This document shows positions 21,678-33,820 of a stretch of DNA of 64,000 nt, piece by piece (the first letter of the stretch is position 1; each line of letters opens with the position of its first letter). The DNA lies in assembly GCA_037576195.1 (NCBI GenBank), contig CM075104.1:6702775-6766774 (forward strand), in the 5' to 3' direction. Below the pieces are notes generated by a model. It was not told the origin of the DNA, searched no databases, and saw nothing but the letters and a program-made list of their open reading frames with translations. Made by a program: the position numbers and the translations under genes. The stretch is from Phytoseiulus persimilis (taxonomy: Eukaryota > Arthropoda > Arachnida > Mesostigmata > Phytoseiidae).

Positions 21678-22980
21678 GAACGAGCGACAACATTCGAAGT
21701 CAATGTTAGATAGCAGCATCAATTTCCGTATCTACTCCTGCCAAAACGTCGGAAACAAATTGTCTGTTTGCATTCAGGTGTCGAAAGTGCTTGGAAATGC
21801 TCATAATCCTCCTTGATGGTTGTGTCGAGAATGAACGAACTGGGAACGATTTCTTCGGAGCAATCTTACCATAATTGTACGGAACTGCACTACTGTGCAC
21901 GTGACCTTCCGGTGTTTGGATTCGAGTCACTTCACCACTGACCGATCCGACGCCGTCTCGTCGAATGCGCGTGCGTTTTACGCGTGTGAACCGCTTCGAC
22001 CCCCGTCGAAGATTGCTCGTTGTCTTTCTCTGTGAGCGCAGTACATCTCGGATTGCTTTGTGTTTATCAGAACTTTTTCGCAATATCCCAAAGCCCGACT
22101 GAACTTCCATCGGCAGCGGATTTGTTCCAAACGTAGTTTACGAATTCGAACAACGGGTGCGTGTGTGTCCATTAGTTTGTCAATCAGTTCTTCGGTCTTT
22201 CTGTCTGCCTATCCGCTCGAGCGCTCGACTGCCCATGTATAAGATGTTTGGCTTGCTTCCTGAATGCGGAGAGAGAGATGCGGTGGATCGCTGAGATGAG
22301 ATATTGGGAATCGCATGTTTGCATCGTTATCAGCAGACAGCAAGCCATGTCCTGACAGATCACATTGCCAGGAACGGCTGTGTCCGGCCTGGCCGGATGT
22401 GACTCTCAGCGGTCAGGAGAAATAGCGATCAGATCATTTGGTGTTGCTTGCGGTCGATAAAACTTCTTTAACGGCATCTAAACCAACGACAACGGCCGAG
22501 GAATTCGAACCACTGATCCATGCTTCTCGAGGGTCACTAGTCAGCCTGAATGCAGCGAAATAGTTTGCGGATTATTCAAAGTCACACCTGCGGGAGAAAC
22601 CTCGGTATTAGCTCAAGGTAATCACACAGACTAACTTGAGTGTTCTAAGAATGAATTCAACGCGCTCGCGCACGGACGTTCTTCAGAAGCATTGGTTTCA
22701 GCGAGGGAAGGCACAGCCAACTGTTGTTTCACTTAATGTTGGCAAGATCCAGGTGAACGATGCGTAGGGAGCTCGATTTCCCCTGTGTGTGTATACTCGG
22801 TCATATTTCAGCGAACTTGAGGCTGCCAGCCGATCATGCTCGATCGGTCCAAGACGCTGTCTCTGTATATTTGTAGTAAAAACGTTTCTACAGACTAAGC
22901 ATTATTATGAAACTCAATAAACCGTGTGAGAAGGGTGCAGAGAATTAATGAGTATGATTATATCACCAACTCCATCGACT
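21678..22980. other. 3' UTR of the Josephin gene and intergenic space
   Basis: No coding region is supported. A + strand AATAAA at 22916-22921 would give a 3' UTR of about 1.24 kb. The minus frame at 21706-22110 has no recognisable domain. Confidence 0.5.
22916..22921 (+). promoter_or_regulatory. Poly(A) signal, probably of the Josephin gene
   Basis: AATAAA, followed by a T-rich stretch after 22980. Confidence 0.5.
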
Positions 22981-22986
22981 TTTATT
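22981..22986 (-). promoter_or_regulatory. Poly(A) signal of PAN2
   Basis: TTTATT on the + strand, so AATAAA on the minus strand, about 440 bp beyond the PAN2 stop. Confidence 0.55.
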
Positions 22987-23428
22987 TTATCTTCAACTTT
23001 CTCGCTCCCATCTCCTGAGTCGCAATAAAATTCCTCCGAAATCGAGCGGATTTCCTCATTCTGATTTCGCCTTCGACCCAGGAAACAAACTTGAACAATT
23101 GCCTAACAAATCGTACAATCCGCTGAATAGAATGCCTTTGGAAAGATATACACATGGAAGTTACACGCTCCTTGCCGATTATGTATAGATGCACTTGGTA
23201 TAAGAAGAACTCTTAAAATGAAATCTGTGATGGAACTAATGAGGAATTTCTCTGATTTGCGTCGCTATGTATCCCCTATTATAAGAGCAATGAATGTACA
23301 TTGAAGACATACATATACACGGCCCGGTTTCACCATCGGACCTTCGAAACGTGTCCTGATCTAAAATCGACGCCGCTGTCCCTCTGAGCAGGAATGGTTA
23401 TCTGTTTCTAGCACTTTGTTGGCGCCGT

Positions 23429-26400
23429 TCACTCCATGGGTGCCGCAGGCGTACCGGAATTGCTCTGACTGTTGTCTTCGGGGACTTTCCAGTTGTACTT
23501 CTTTCCGACCTCGTATAGTTCAGTCAGGGCAGCGTTGATTTCGCCTCGTTTCTCGAGTTCTTCGTGCTTTCTGTACAGCCGGAGCGCCGTTTTGGCATCT
23601 TCGATAGAGTCGTGCGTTTCCGATTGGATGGTCTCTCCGAAGAAGTGCCACGCCAAAAATCGCAGCGACAGCATTCGCTTGTTCCGCAGTTGAAACAACA
23701 GAACAGTATCGCGTACTTGTTCCTGGGGTACAACGATATTGATTACCCGAAAATCGTTTTTCAGGCCATGCCCGACGAAAACCACGCCTTTGTCAACAAG
23801 GAATCGGAGTTTCTGATAGGTGTTCTTCAGGGTATTCAGATGTTTCGAGGATACGCTCACATCGAGGTCGCCGGGCTGGATTCCCGAGAACTGTGTCAAG
23901 TAATCAACGACCTGCTCCTGGGTCGCGATATAGTCATCGATGAAAGCGACCCCCTCCATTTTGCCCTGTCCTCGGAGACAGGAGATTCGGGCGACGGACC
24001 GCTGGCTTGGACGAATTGTGGCTCGAGTACCGTCAGAACGAATTTCGGCCTCTTCTTGATTCAGCGTCACGAACTCAGCATCCATTGCGACGATGTCTCC
24101 AGCCTTGAAGTGCTCTGTTGCTTTCAGCGGCGTAAACGTCTTCATTCGCACAGCTGGCCCAATCGAGTAATCGTTCCGTATAACTGCCTCCTTGATCGGC
24201 GATTGGACCTGAGAAAAAAAAAATGAATTATTCCCCCAAGCAGAGCGGAGGCTTCCTCGAAAGCTCAAACTGTGTGCTAGAGAGCAGAATCGAGCTATGG
24301 GCGGGGACCACTGAGGATAATCGGCTCACCTTGACGTTCTTGTATTTGACAGCGAGGTCCTTCTTTGTGTAGTAGAGCATACAGGGCTGCTTCCACTCGA
24401 TCGGCACATAACTCACCTCACTTTCCTTGATAGAGTGAACGGTGAAGTCGTTGAAAACATACCAATGAGCCATACTCGAGGAGTGTTGCTTCTCGTGATA
24501 TTCCGGGCCAACTTTGATGAGCGATACAATGTTTTCACGACCTGCTCGAGCAAAATATCGTTCCATCATCTTGAACTGCGATTTTCCAAACTCCGCAACG
24601 CCTTCGAGTCATTCGAGGGAGAACGCTCAGATTTCGAAGCAAGCTAGACCTGCATCCGGACATTACCATCGACTTGTATGACGCAAACGATCGCCGTCAG
24701 CTCATAATTGGTTCCTTCGTTGTTCAGCTCTGATTCGACTACGGCTACGCTACCATCCGCGTTGAGTGTAATATTCATCCTGAAGGGGAGCCATGAATCG
24801 CCGTCACCGAAATCTCTTGAAGCGTCGGAGCTATCGCCGTGAATGTAGCGACAGCCGCGTCGTGAGCACTTTTCGCCGAACCTGCAGGTTCAAACGCACT
24901 GTGAGGACAACCCGCCGGCCCTGGAAAATATATTCTCCACGGCGATATATAAGCCTCGGAGCATTGAAGAAGGATCAGGAGGGAGAATCACGATGTCACT
25001 CACTTGCATTTCTTGTAAATTACTGCGTTGTCGGGTTTCGTTACGTCCGCCTTGCTGCTCTTTTTGTTCCAGAGCTCGTTTGCAGAGTTCGAGTTTGTGG
25101 CACAGTTGATAACAAGAATGTCCGGCAACGTCATGACGCTGCAAGGATCGCGTCGCAGCGATGAGAAACTGCCTTCAAAGACATCCCTACTAAAAGGGCA
25201 CAGAATCGATCGAGAGTAGAGATACTCACATCCTGGTTTCCACGGTATTTGTGTACTTCCCACAAGTGTCGCACCAGACGCTGATTTGATTATGGACGTA
25301 CATGGACTTCTGCAAAACCTCGGCGAAGGAAACTCTAGGGGTCTCGTCGCCGTTTGCGGGCAGCGGTTGGTAGCTCAAGACCACAGTGTTGGCGGTTGTT
25401 TCTTTCTCAGCGTAGGAAAGACACTTGCATTTCTGGATGATGATCTGAGTGAATGTAAATAGTTTTGTGATGATGGAGTCGCCAGAATCATCCGCAGTTT
25501 CTTGATGGAGTTGAGACAGCATGAAACGAGTCCAGCCCTGAATCAACTGCTTACACCCTGGAACGTTGAAAACCCCTCGAATCAAGGTTAGCATTCGCAG
25601 CGTTTCAAGCTCTCGAAGCAGAGGCGATTTATCGGCTAGCTTCAGTTGTGGAAGATTCAGAAGAAGATTCGAGAACGCACTCTTCATGTCCACTCTGGAG
25701 AACTAATCGTCTCACCTGTGATGCGATCTTCGTTGATGAGAAGACCCAAGGCCGTGACCTCGGGTATGGTCCGGAAAGCTCGCAGGAAGTTGCTGGCTTG
25801 ACATGGTAAGCCTTGCGCCGTCTCCAACATGTGGAATAGGAAAGCAAGCTCACAGGAGAGACAGAATTCACGTTCGCACAGGTGGTTGATTATCATTGCT
25901 CTGAACGGCTCCAGGAAATAAAACACCTGCGAACAGAATCTAATGTCTAGGATACTCGTTCCATCCATGAGAAAATTAACCAAATCTCTCTCAATCTCCG
26001 AACTGATCCTGAGCATTCTGAGTTGTCACCAGGACATTTCCAGATCATTCCCTCGATGAGATTTACTTGCCTGGAGCATATCGTTGCTGTAACAGTTTGG
26101 CAGTGAGCTCTCCAAGCCGGCGAAACATGTGTTGTTGTACTGATTGTAGTCGAAATCTTCGATGCCAAGTTTATTGTACTTAATATCCACCTGGAAACGA
26201 CTCGGTCATGATTTTCTTTCGATTTGTGACCCGAATGATTGCAGCGAAGCTTGACCAATCTGAGTTAGCACCTTAGCGTAGTAGTGAGGAATATGGCTGT
26301 CCTGAACCGGAGACATATCCTGCTTCTTGAGTTGCTGCTTATTAAGAATGTATGGGCATTCGTTCTTGCGCATCCGCCCATTGTTCGGTGCGTAACCGAG

Positions 26401-28600
26401 GCTGCCGACCACTTTCATACTATGCAAGATTCCAGGGTCGATTGGTTGGGAAACGTGGTACCTGTGGATCACAAGTAGAACACTTCTTAAGCGCGCAGGA
26501 CGGCGGAAAGATTGGCTATGCTCTAGGCAAGGATGGAATCGAACGATGAGCCCCTTCCACGAACCTAAATTTCGTCATCGAGGGCGACAAATCGCTGAGC
26601 AAAGGTTCATCCGTAATCGGCATGGGCACTGAGGAGTATACAGTGAGTGGGTCTTGAATGTCCATGGGCGAAGGCGGATCCACAGGGTCGGCGAATTCCG
26701 TTGGTCGTACATAGTTATGGAATCGCATGTCGGGCGCCGTTCCTTCAAGTTGAGTTAGAGATCTCTTGAAATCGGGGATCGCAAAGTTTCCAGAAGTTTG
26801 AGAGCGGATTTTCTCAATTTTTTTGCACTCGACATAGAAACAAAGTCAGGTCAGACACCAAACAATCCTACCATAAAGGTAAAGCATGCCGTTTTCGTCT
26901 CCGAAAACTATGCCTTGAGATGTTGGACACATGTCGAAACACGTTATCGGGCCGGTGAGAATCGTCGGGTCGATGGAGCTCATCGTTGAAGCGCATTCGA
27001 ATGACCCCACATCAACAACTTGAAATTGGCCACTCGCAGATACGCACATCGCCTTCGATGTGTACGTTTCGATGAACCTGAAGGCAAGCAGACCGGGGCA
27101 TCAGATTGACGGTTCCCGATCGATCTGTAAATCTTCAACCGATGAAATCGAGATCCGCAATTTTCTGCTTCAACCTACTTGAGAAACGAGGGCGGAAACA
27201 GCATTTGCAGCAGCTGTGGCACCAATTTTTGCATTCGGAGATCGTACACTCGAAGATATAGATGGGCGGTTGGGCGTCCATAGTGTTCCGAGTATCCACA
27301 TGTAACCAATTGATTTCCCAAAACCGCCATGTCGTTGATCATGTTCGGTGCTCCACCCTCGAATGTGTGAATGACTTGAAGACTATCTTTACTGCGCAGA
27401 TCAATGTTCCCGTGGAAGTCTGCACAGCAAAGATATTGCGGGTTGCTCTTGAGAATCTTGTAACCTCCAAGCTGCCGGTTCTCCGGAGTGAAACGACGCA
27501 CTATCGTACCATCTGGAATTCGTAGTGGTACATCAGGAGGGAGGAAGGTGGGAACTTTCTCACGGGGTCAGAGGAAATTTCACGGCGACCGACTCGAAAG
27601 AAGACCTCGAACGGAATGAGGCGTTCATGCGATACAAACGTTATCCAGGAGCAGAGTATACTTGCTTCGCTCTATATCCATCTCAAAGAGGGATTGTTGA
27701 TTCCCCGAAATGGCCAAGCGGTGGTCGTTCTTTCCCAGGAGTGTCATACAGCTGAGGTTAAAGAACTCGTCCTGAGACGTCAACAGCCATCTGTGGGAGT
27801 ATTTCTCAGTCGTTACTCGCCGTTCGAAAAACGCTAGTGTATACGAGTAGAGTTCGGAACAGTTATCAGAAACTAGATACGTACTTGGACGGTCCTCGCC
27901 GGTTGTTCATGCGAACTCCGATATCGGACAGTGTTAGCACACCGTCTGGGTGCACCGTCATTGCCCGGACGGGGTACCCTGGCGGAAATGATGGGAACGA
28001 GGTATACTTCTCGCACGCGGCACCATAGTATGACGTGACGTGACCCTGAGATTACGAAGCATGTTATATTCAGTCTCCATTCCACGTTACTCACGATCTA
28101 GTGGCACTATGATCGGAGTACTTCTCCCAATGTGATGTTTTTCTCCCGTATTCCGTCGATGGTCGCGTGGATTGTCATGATTTGTAGTCAGCTCCCAGAA
28201 TAAAGTGGGAACCGTATCAGAGCAGGGCAGAATTCTCACAACGACATTCGATTCATTCTGAATACCCGCTCCGTACTTTGAGTACTATTTTTCAGAAGAC
28301 CCTCGAGTGCTCGATGTTGCTTGTATTGTGACGCAAAGTGCAGAGTAAGGATGATTGTAGCTAGCCTTGGGATCCCCCGAGTGAGATTATCTATGAGCTG
28401 AGCGATGAACAGCAAGAAGCCCGTCATATTCTCGTTGATTGGGCGACTAGGCCGGCTTTGAAAATTGATGAGCCAGGAAAACTCACCCCCATTCCTCCCA
28501 TCCATAAGAGTTCCTCCAGAGGATCGACTGTGACGCAGTTCACTCCCGAACCCCCGTCGACGAGGAATTGCGATATGCAGCTGTATTGGGTCGTATCCAT
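23429..28600 (-). CDS. PAN2: PAN2, poly(A)-nuclease deadenylase catalytic subunit
   Basis: PAN2 works with PAN3 to shorten mRNA poly(A) tails in the cytoplasm. Fourteen exons can be joined: 28487-28600, 27885-28045, 27640-27790, 27179-27558, 26872-27077, about 26565-26822, 26272-26461, 26071-26190, 25716-25926, 25230-25692, 25004-25189, 24650-24881, 24330-24575 and 23429-24208, for about 1230 residues (human 1202). In order come a WD40 region ([19 protein letters not shown]), a linker ([13 protein letters not shown]), the inactive UCH-like domain ([32 protein letters not shown]) and a C-terminal DEDD exonuclease with [17 protein letters not shown] and [11 protein letters not shown]. Phases agree everywhere except the fifth-sixth exon join, which is uncertain. 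One intron uses a GC donor. The start at 28600 gives the family N-terminus. Confidence 0.95.
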
Positions 28601-29731
28601 GCTGTAAGTTCTCACAGGTTACTCCAACGATGCATGGGAAATCCGTTCTCGGAGCCTGATGGAAACTTCAAAGGAGTAGCATCCAACAGGTGACTGAAGA
28701 ATTTCCTGTTCCCACCAATGATGCACACGAGCCTTGGGAACTGAGCCTTCACATGTCGCAAGCTGTCCGACTTTCGGAACAGCTTTGGACGACTTTCTCG
28801 AGTCCGAAAATTTTGCAGTGCAAAAAAAAATGCGCAGCCACTGAGACAGGCTGCATGACAGCTTCAATCATGTGATAACTCACATTTGTTCAGGCCGTCC
28901 TTCGCAACTAGATCATGATTGTCGCCGAGAATGTTCTCAATCGGCCCTCAATTTCATGAATTTTTCGCCCTTCGAGTTGCCATACAACAGATGTTGTTGA
29001 CGGCGGCGGCAAATGATACGCTGATCTGTCTCACAGGTTTTCGAATTTTCCGCCGAAACTTCGTCGGCTCCTCCCAGTCATCGACGATTCCTTCTCCTTC
29101 AATTTGATCATGACCGCCGTGATGTCGATGACGTCCACTCCTACCGTCCGATAAGCATGGAATTTCTTCTCCGATTTTGCTATAGTTCTAATATTTGACA
29201 GGGGATAAAGGAGGCGGATGGCTCCTCACGACCGTAGAGCCCTCCTCGGTGTCAATCTTGGATTCTTTTACAGCATCATTTTTCTCTCATTTCGGTTGGA
29301 TTGACTCGATCTCAATGAAGATTGCAAACGCATCAGTGAGTTGATGCTGTTCCTCGTCGCTCCATCCCTGTCCGGCCACAGTCCCTGGGCGGGAATGGAG
29401 CGTACTGGTCGACGAAGTCGCAAATCGTGATTAAGTTGCTCAGGTCATCAAGAGTTCCGTGGGGAAATCAGAGAAATGTTCCACATGTAGGGCCAGGAAA
29501 CATCGAAACAATGATCCCCCGGGAGCTCGGAAGGAAACCAGGAGAGAAATAATGTGCGCGCTCGATCAATATGTCAATCCTATCGTCTGCTCAAGATGAG
29601 TAAACAGGGTTGTTCGTAGACACACCACGCGCAGTTCGTCTGCGCGGCGCAGACGAGGAAGGAAGGCAGGGAGAGAACGCCGGGCATTTCGTATTAGTGT
29701 GGCTGGTGTCATAAATTCTGAGTTTCTCACA
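28601..29731. other. Intergenic region between divergent PAN2 and PRPF4
   Basis: It must hold the 5' ends and promoters of both genes. TTACAG directly before the PAN2 ATG could be a splice acceptor after a non-coding first exon. No coding region is supported and no TATA box is evident. Confidence 0.4.
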
Positions 29732-32602
29732 ATGTCTGACAGCGATGACGAGATCCAGTACGTCAAGAAGGCAAAGATAGTTCACTATGGGGGCCTCGAT
29801 GAGCAGGAAAGACTCCGTCATGAATCGAGAGAAGACTCCATGGAGTCCAACTCCGACTCTGAAGGTTTGTGATTTGAGCTTTGAAAAACATCGCGTTGAA
29901 AGAGTTTAGCTCATAGGGACCGGGAAGGGGTTCCTTGGCCCAATCTCTCGGAGAGAAACTCTCGGTTCGAATCCAATCGGGTGGGATTCCATTCCGGACA
30001 GCCTGCCTCTAGTTCTCTATCGTCGAGCATCTCCTGAAACATTTGTCCAAGTGCAGCGATTGAGAGGCGCAAATTACCAGTTTTTCAACTCCTTCAGGTG
30101 ATTCACCCGGCCCATCGGGAAAGAATGCCGCGGAGTATCTGGCTCTGGAAGAAGAAAAATTGAGCCGCGAAAAGAAACTGCTACTGGATGAACTGGAGCG
30201 GAAGAAACGAGCGCGCAAACTCAATGTTCCAACAGACGACGGTCAAGTTCGAACCATTCTACGGGACATCGGTCATCCGATCTGCCTCTTTGGTGAAGGT
30301 CCGGCGGACCGTCGAGAACGGCTCCGCACAGTTCTCGCAAAAGATGAAACAGTGACAGCCTTAAGGTGAGCTCTTACGGCACTCGTGCGCTCATAGTTAG
30401 TGTCCCTTGCTTTATCATCTTGATCGTCTGGGAAAAACCTCTGAACGGTCTGACTCGCAACTCGCAGATTGCGTCCCACAGAAGAGGAAGAACAGGAAGC
30501 CAAGGGTGATGAAACCACATGGTACCACGAAGGTCCTGATGAGCTCAAAGCTGCGCGGGAATGGCTCCTGAAGTATTCGATTCCCAAAGCCAAAGAAAGG
30601 TGAGCGCAAGACTTCGCTTGAGACGGCTCTCGCCTTCGTTCTGTCGGCAGCAGGGATTTATCCTCTAAACAGAATGTCAGGCCATGTTCGGCACATTTTA
30701 CCGGAAATTCGCCACGCTGCAGGTTAGCAAGAGAGCGCAATATAGACAAGCTCACGGATTCCCAGCGTACGGCGAAGAAACAGAAGCTGTTCCAGAGATT
30801 ACGTGGAGTCACGATCGCCGCATCGCAGATAGGAGATGACAGACCAATTGCTTTCTGCGAGTTCTCCCCGAACGAGCAAATGATTGCTACGGCTTCATGG
30901 AGCGGACTTTGCAAGCTATGGAAAACCGCTACTCTTGAAGAAGTAGGTGACGTTTCGAACCGCATCGGAGACCGATGTAGTTCGGTGTCACGAGGACTCG
31001 AGATCTGTTCGCGTCGTTCCCTATCATACCAGCTCCAGCGAAATTTGTGTTCATTTCAGCTGAAAGTTCTCAGAGGCCACGGAGGCCAAGCGAGCTGCAT
31101 CACTTTCCATCCAAACTCGACGCTGACGCAGGGTCCGACCGAGTTGAATCTCGCCTCCTGCTCAACCGACGGGGCTATTTGCTTGTGGAATCTGGAGAGG
31201 TCGGTTTGGATGAGCTCCAAGTCATGCTCCCTGTCAAACTCTACTGACCTGGGGGAATTCTTAAACATTATTTGACGATCATCTGATCGAAATTCATTCG
31301 ATTTTCAGCGATACTCCGATCGAAATCATACGCGATATGCAACCTCACAGGGTATCCAGAGTTGCATTCCACCCGTCGGGACGTTTCCTCGCGTGTTGCG
31401 TTTACGACAACACCTGGCGACTCATCGATATGGAAAAGAACCTCGAAATTCTTTACCAAGATGGTGAGATTGACACCTCCTATTCTACCTCCATTGCGCC
31501 TAGCAGAGAAAACCGTTCGCAGAAAATAAGCAAGGTGGTCAGGATCACAGCTACAAGCTTTATTCCAACTGGATTCATATGTATAAGTCATTTCGTATGT
31601 CCGTCGGGTTCCGTTGTTTGTAGATATCACAGGGCAATTGTGCACTTCGGAGACTTCCGCAAAACGGATGCGGTAGCATCCGACGACCCTCGTCCTCCGG
31701 GATCTTGGAAGTCACAGCGCGGGGCGCAAGTAACCTCCGGTTCTCAACCAGCGCTTCTGACGCAGCTTATGATAACCGCTGGGCTGACGAACGACTACGC
31801 TGACGGATGAAGCGAACTCTGCTCTTCCACTTCCTGACCGTAGAGTTTCCTTCGAGCTCATCAATTCCAGTTTGGTTGAGTTTTTCTATGTACATTGCAG
31901 GACACTCGAAACCTGTCCATGACATCGCGTTCAACGGCGACGGGTCCCTCGCAGCAACATCGGGTAGAGATGCGTTCGGTCGTTTATGGGATCTCCGAAC
32001 CGGTCGCTGTGTTATGTTCCTCGAAGGCCACCTGAAGGACATCCTCTGCGCCGACTTCGCTCCAAACGGGTACATGTTGTGCACCGGAGGACAGGACAAC
32101 GCGGTGAAAATTTGGGATTTAAGACAGAGACGGTGTGAATACACGATCCCCGCGCACACAAACATCGTGACAAAAGTGAAGTTTGACAGTGAGTTAACGA
32201 CTCCAGTTTCGAGAAAATAGGACCTTCTTGTTAGACCATTTGTCGGGAGCTTGACTCACTGTGATTCAGAGTTCCATGAGTCCAACTCCCACGTCTCGAC
32301 CCATTCCTTTCAGAGGTCAACGGGGAATTCCTACTGACCGCATCCTACGACAACACCTTGAAGGTAAGTGTTCTGAAATCTCTCTGTAGTCTCACTGGAG
32401 CCGAGGATTTGTCTAACGGACTTCACTGACGACCGCCCCCCGATTCCAGCTGTGGGCCGCTCCTGATTGGACTCCTGTGCACACTCTGAAAGGCCACGAT
32501 GGAAAGATCATGGGCTGCGACCTGAATTCAGGAGGCGACACGATTCTGTCGAGCTCATTCGACCGCACCTTCAAGTTATGGCAACAGGACGACTTACTGT
32601 AA
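29732..32602 (+). CDS. PRPF4: PRPF4, U4/U6 small nuclear ribonucleoprotein Prp4
   Basis: A spliceosome component that binds PRPF3 and PPIH in the U4/U6 snRNP. Exons: 29732-29864, 30098-30365, 30468-30599, (30681-30722 uncertain), 30766-30942, 31060-31199, 31309-31463, 31901-32188, 32314-32363 and 32450-32602. The N-terminal part has the splicing-factor motif ([33 protein letters not shown]). It is followed by seven WD40 blades, with [20 protein letters not shown] and [18 protein letters not shown] nearly identical to human. The product is about 480 residues. All junctions are in phase except between the third exon (ends phase 2) and the fifth (starts phase 0). The small exon proposed there has the right 3' phase only, so a 1-bp error or unusual splice is likely. 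Confidence 0.95.
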
Positions 32603-32642
32603 AGTTCGGATGACCATCCTTTCAAGTTATTCCTCCACCAAC

Positions 32643-32648
32643 AATAAA
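32643..32648 (+). promoter_or_regulatory. Poly(A) signal of PRPF4
   Basis: AATAAA 41 bp after the stop codon, giving a very short 3' UTR. Confidence 0.7.
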
Positions 32649-32683
32649 AAGAGAGGAAACAAGGTTTCTTGAAAGAGGAATCG

Positions 32684-33091
32684 TCAGTGCCTGCGTAGCT
32701 GCTCCCCGAGAAAACGGTCTGGTATATTCTGCTCCTTGAATTCCGACAGAAGGCGAGCCAGAACTGAATTCCGAGCGTGCTCAGTTGGAATCAGCTCAAA
32801 GAGAGAGGGAAGGCTACCTCTGTCCCAGTCGTCCCGCGCACAGAACACCCAGAAGGTCTGTTCTAGAATATCAAAGTTGGGCGTGCTGAGACGAGAGTGA
32901 ATGAATACACAGTTTCTTCGTGTGGAAGGCGAAGCTTCAGACTCTGTCCCGTCGGGCGCTGCAGTCAATCGGAGCAAAACAAGTTTTCGTAGTAGATGTT
33001 TAGTCATAACTTTTAAGATGAGTTCTTCACACAATATTGGAGTAGTGGTTTTACACGAATTCATGATTCTGTTACTGTTCGACAACAGCAC
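32684..33091 (-). CDS. Hypothetical ORF downstream of PRPF4
   Basis: A 135-residue frame, tail-to-tail with PRPF4. Its composition looks coding in parts (NFDILEQTFWVFCARDDWDR, then an acidic and basic helical end FKEQNIPDRFLGEQLRRH), but no family is recognised. No splice partner or minus-strand poly(A) signal is clear. It could equally be chance. Confidence 0.25.
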   Translation of the reverse strand: MLLSNSNRIMNSCKTTTPILCEELILKVMTKHLLRKLVLLRLTAAPDGTESEASPSTRRNCVFIHSRLSTPNFDILEQTFWVFCARDDWDRGSLPSLFELIPTEHARNSVLARLLSEFKEQNIPDRFLGEQLRRH

Positions 33092-33820
33092 GTGACAAAA
33101 GTCATTCTGTGCCGGGAGAACGGTGTTCCATTACCAAGAAGGTGCCTCTGTTGCTACATGACAGCGATTCGCGCGGTCAGATATTATAAATGAGGGCGAG
33201 GTTTGATGGATGCCACCTTCGATGTCGTTGAAACGAAATCCACAGTAGTATAACCGACAAGGTAGCGGATCTAGCTTAAAATATATCCGTCAAACTTTCT
33301 GGATCTATTGCATTTGACGCAGGTCGGAGATGATCGGATAAAATAGTCGGGTAAGTTCAGCGAAACAACCCCGGGCTTACAGAGACCAAACGGTGCTCAA
33401 GAATAAATGTATGAGACGGTGAGTGTCCTTCAAGGCGTCGTCTTCATCTTCTGTTTTAGCACAAGTTATGTCAGCACTGCCGATATATATGACGAGGTGA
33501 ACAGTTATGGATGTATGCCGAAGGAGTATCGAGCATTTTGGCGGATCTATTAACGATTCTGGACCAAACTAACTAAATGAGTGTCATACCATTCGCCTGG
33601 GAGTGTGACAATCGACAGGAAATGATTCTTGCTAACAGCGGAGCGGAAGCTTCCTGTTCCGTCACGGTTTACATACTGGTGCTTCAGATGGCCACGGCAG
33701 GGGGCCTCTATCTATTGGTAGAAAGTAATCTATCCGAAAAAGGAAAGCCGCATGTCTGAAAGGGTGATCCTCGACAAGGGGTTGCATAGCCGATGGACGT
33801 GGCCCCTAGCGAGACTGATC
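33092..33820. other. Intergenic
   Basis: Short frames only. No gene or repeat is recognised. Confidence 0.4.

Noticed and set aside
23564..24226. 220-codon plus-strand ORF
   Set aside because: Antisense shadow of the PAN2 exonuclease exon, which is conserved.
29915..29995. tRNA-like box GGTTCGAATCC
   Set aside because: It lies within the first PRPF4 intron. A B-box match exists, but no paired acceptor stem or convincing A-box and anticodon arm could be drawn.
30273..30965. 230-codon minus-strand ORF
   Set aside because: Crosses PRPF4 introns and conserved exons on the opposite strand; no domain.
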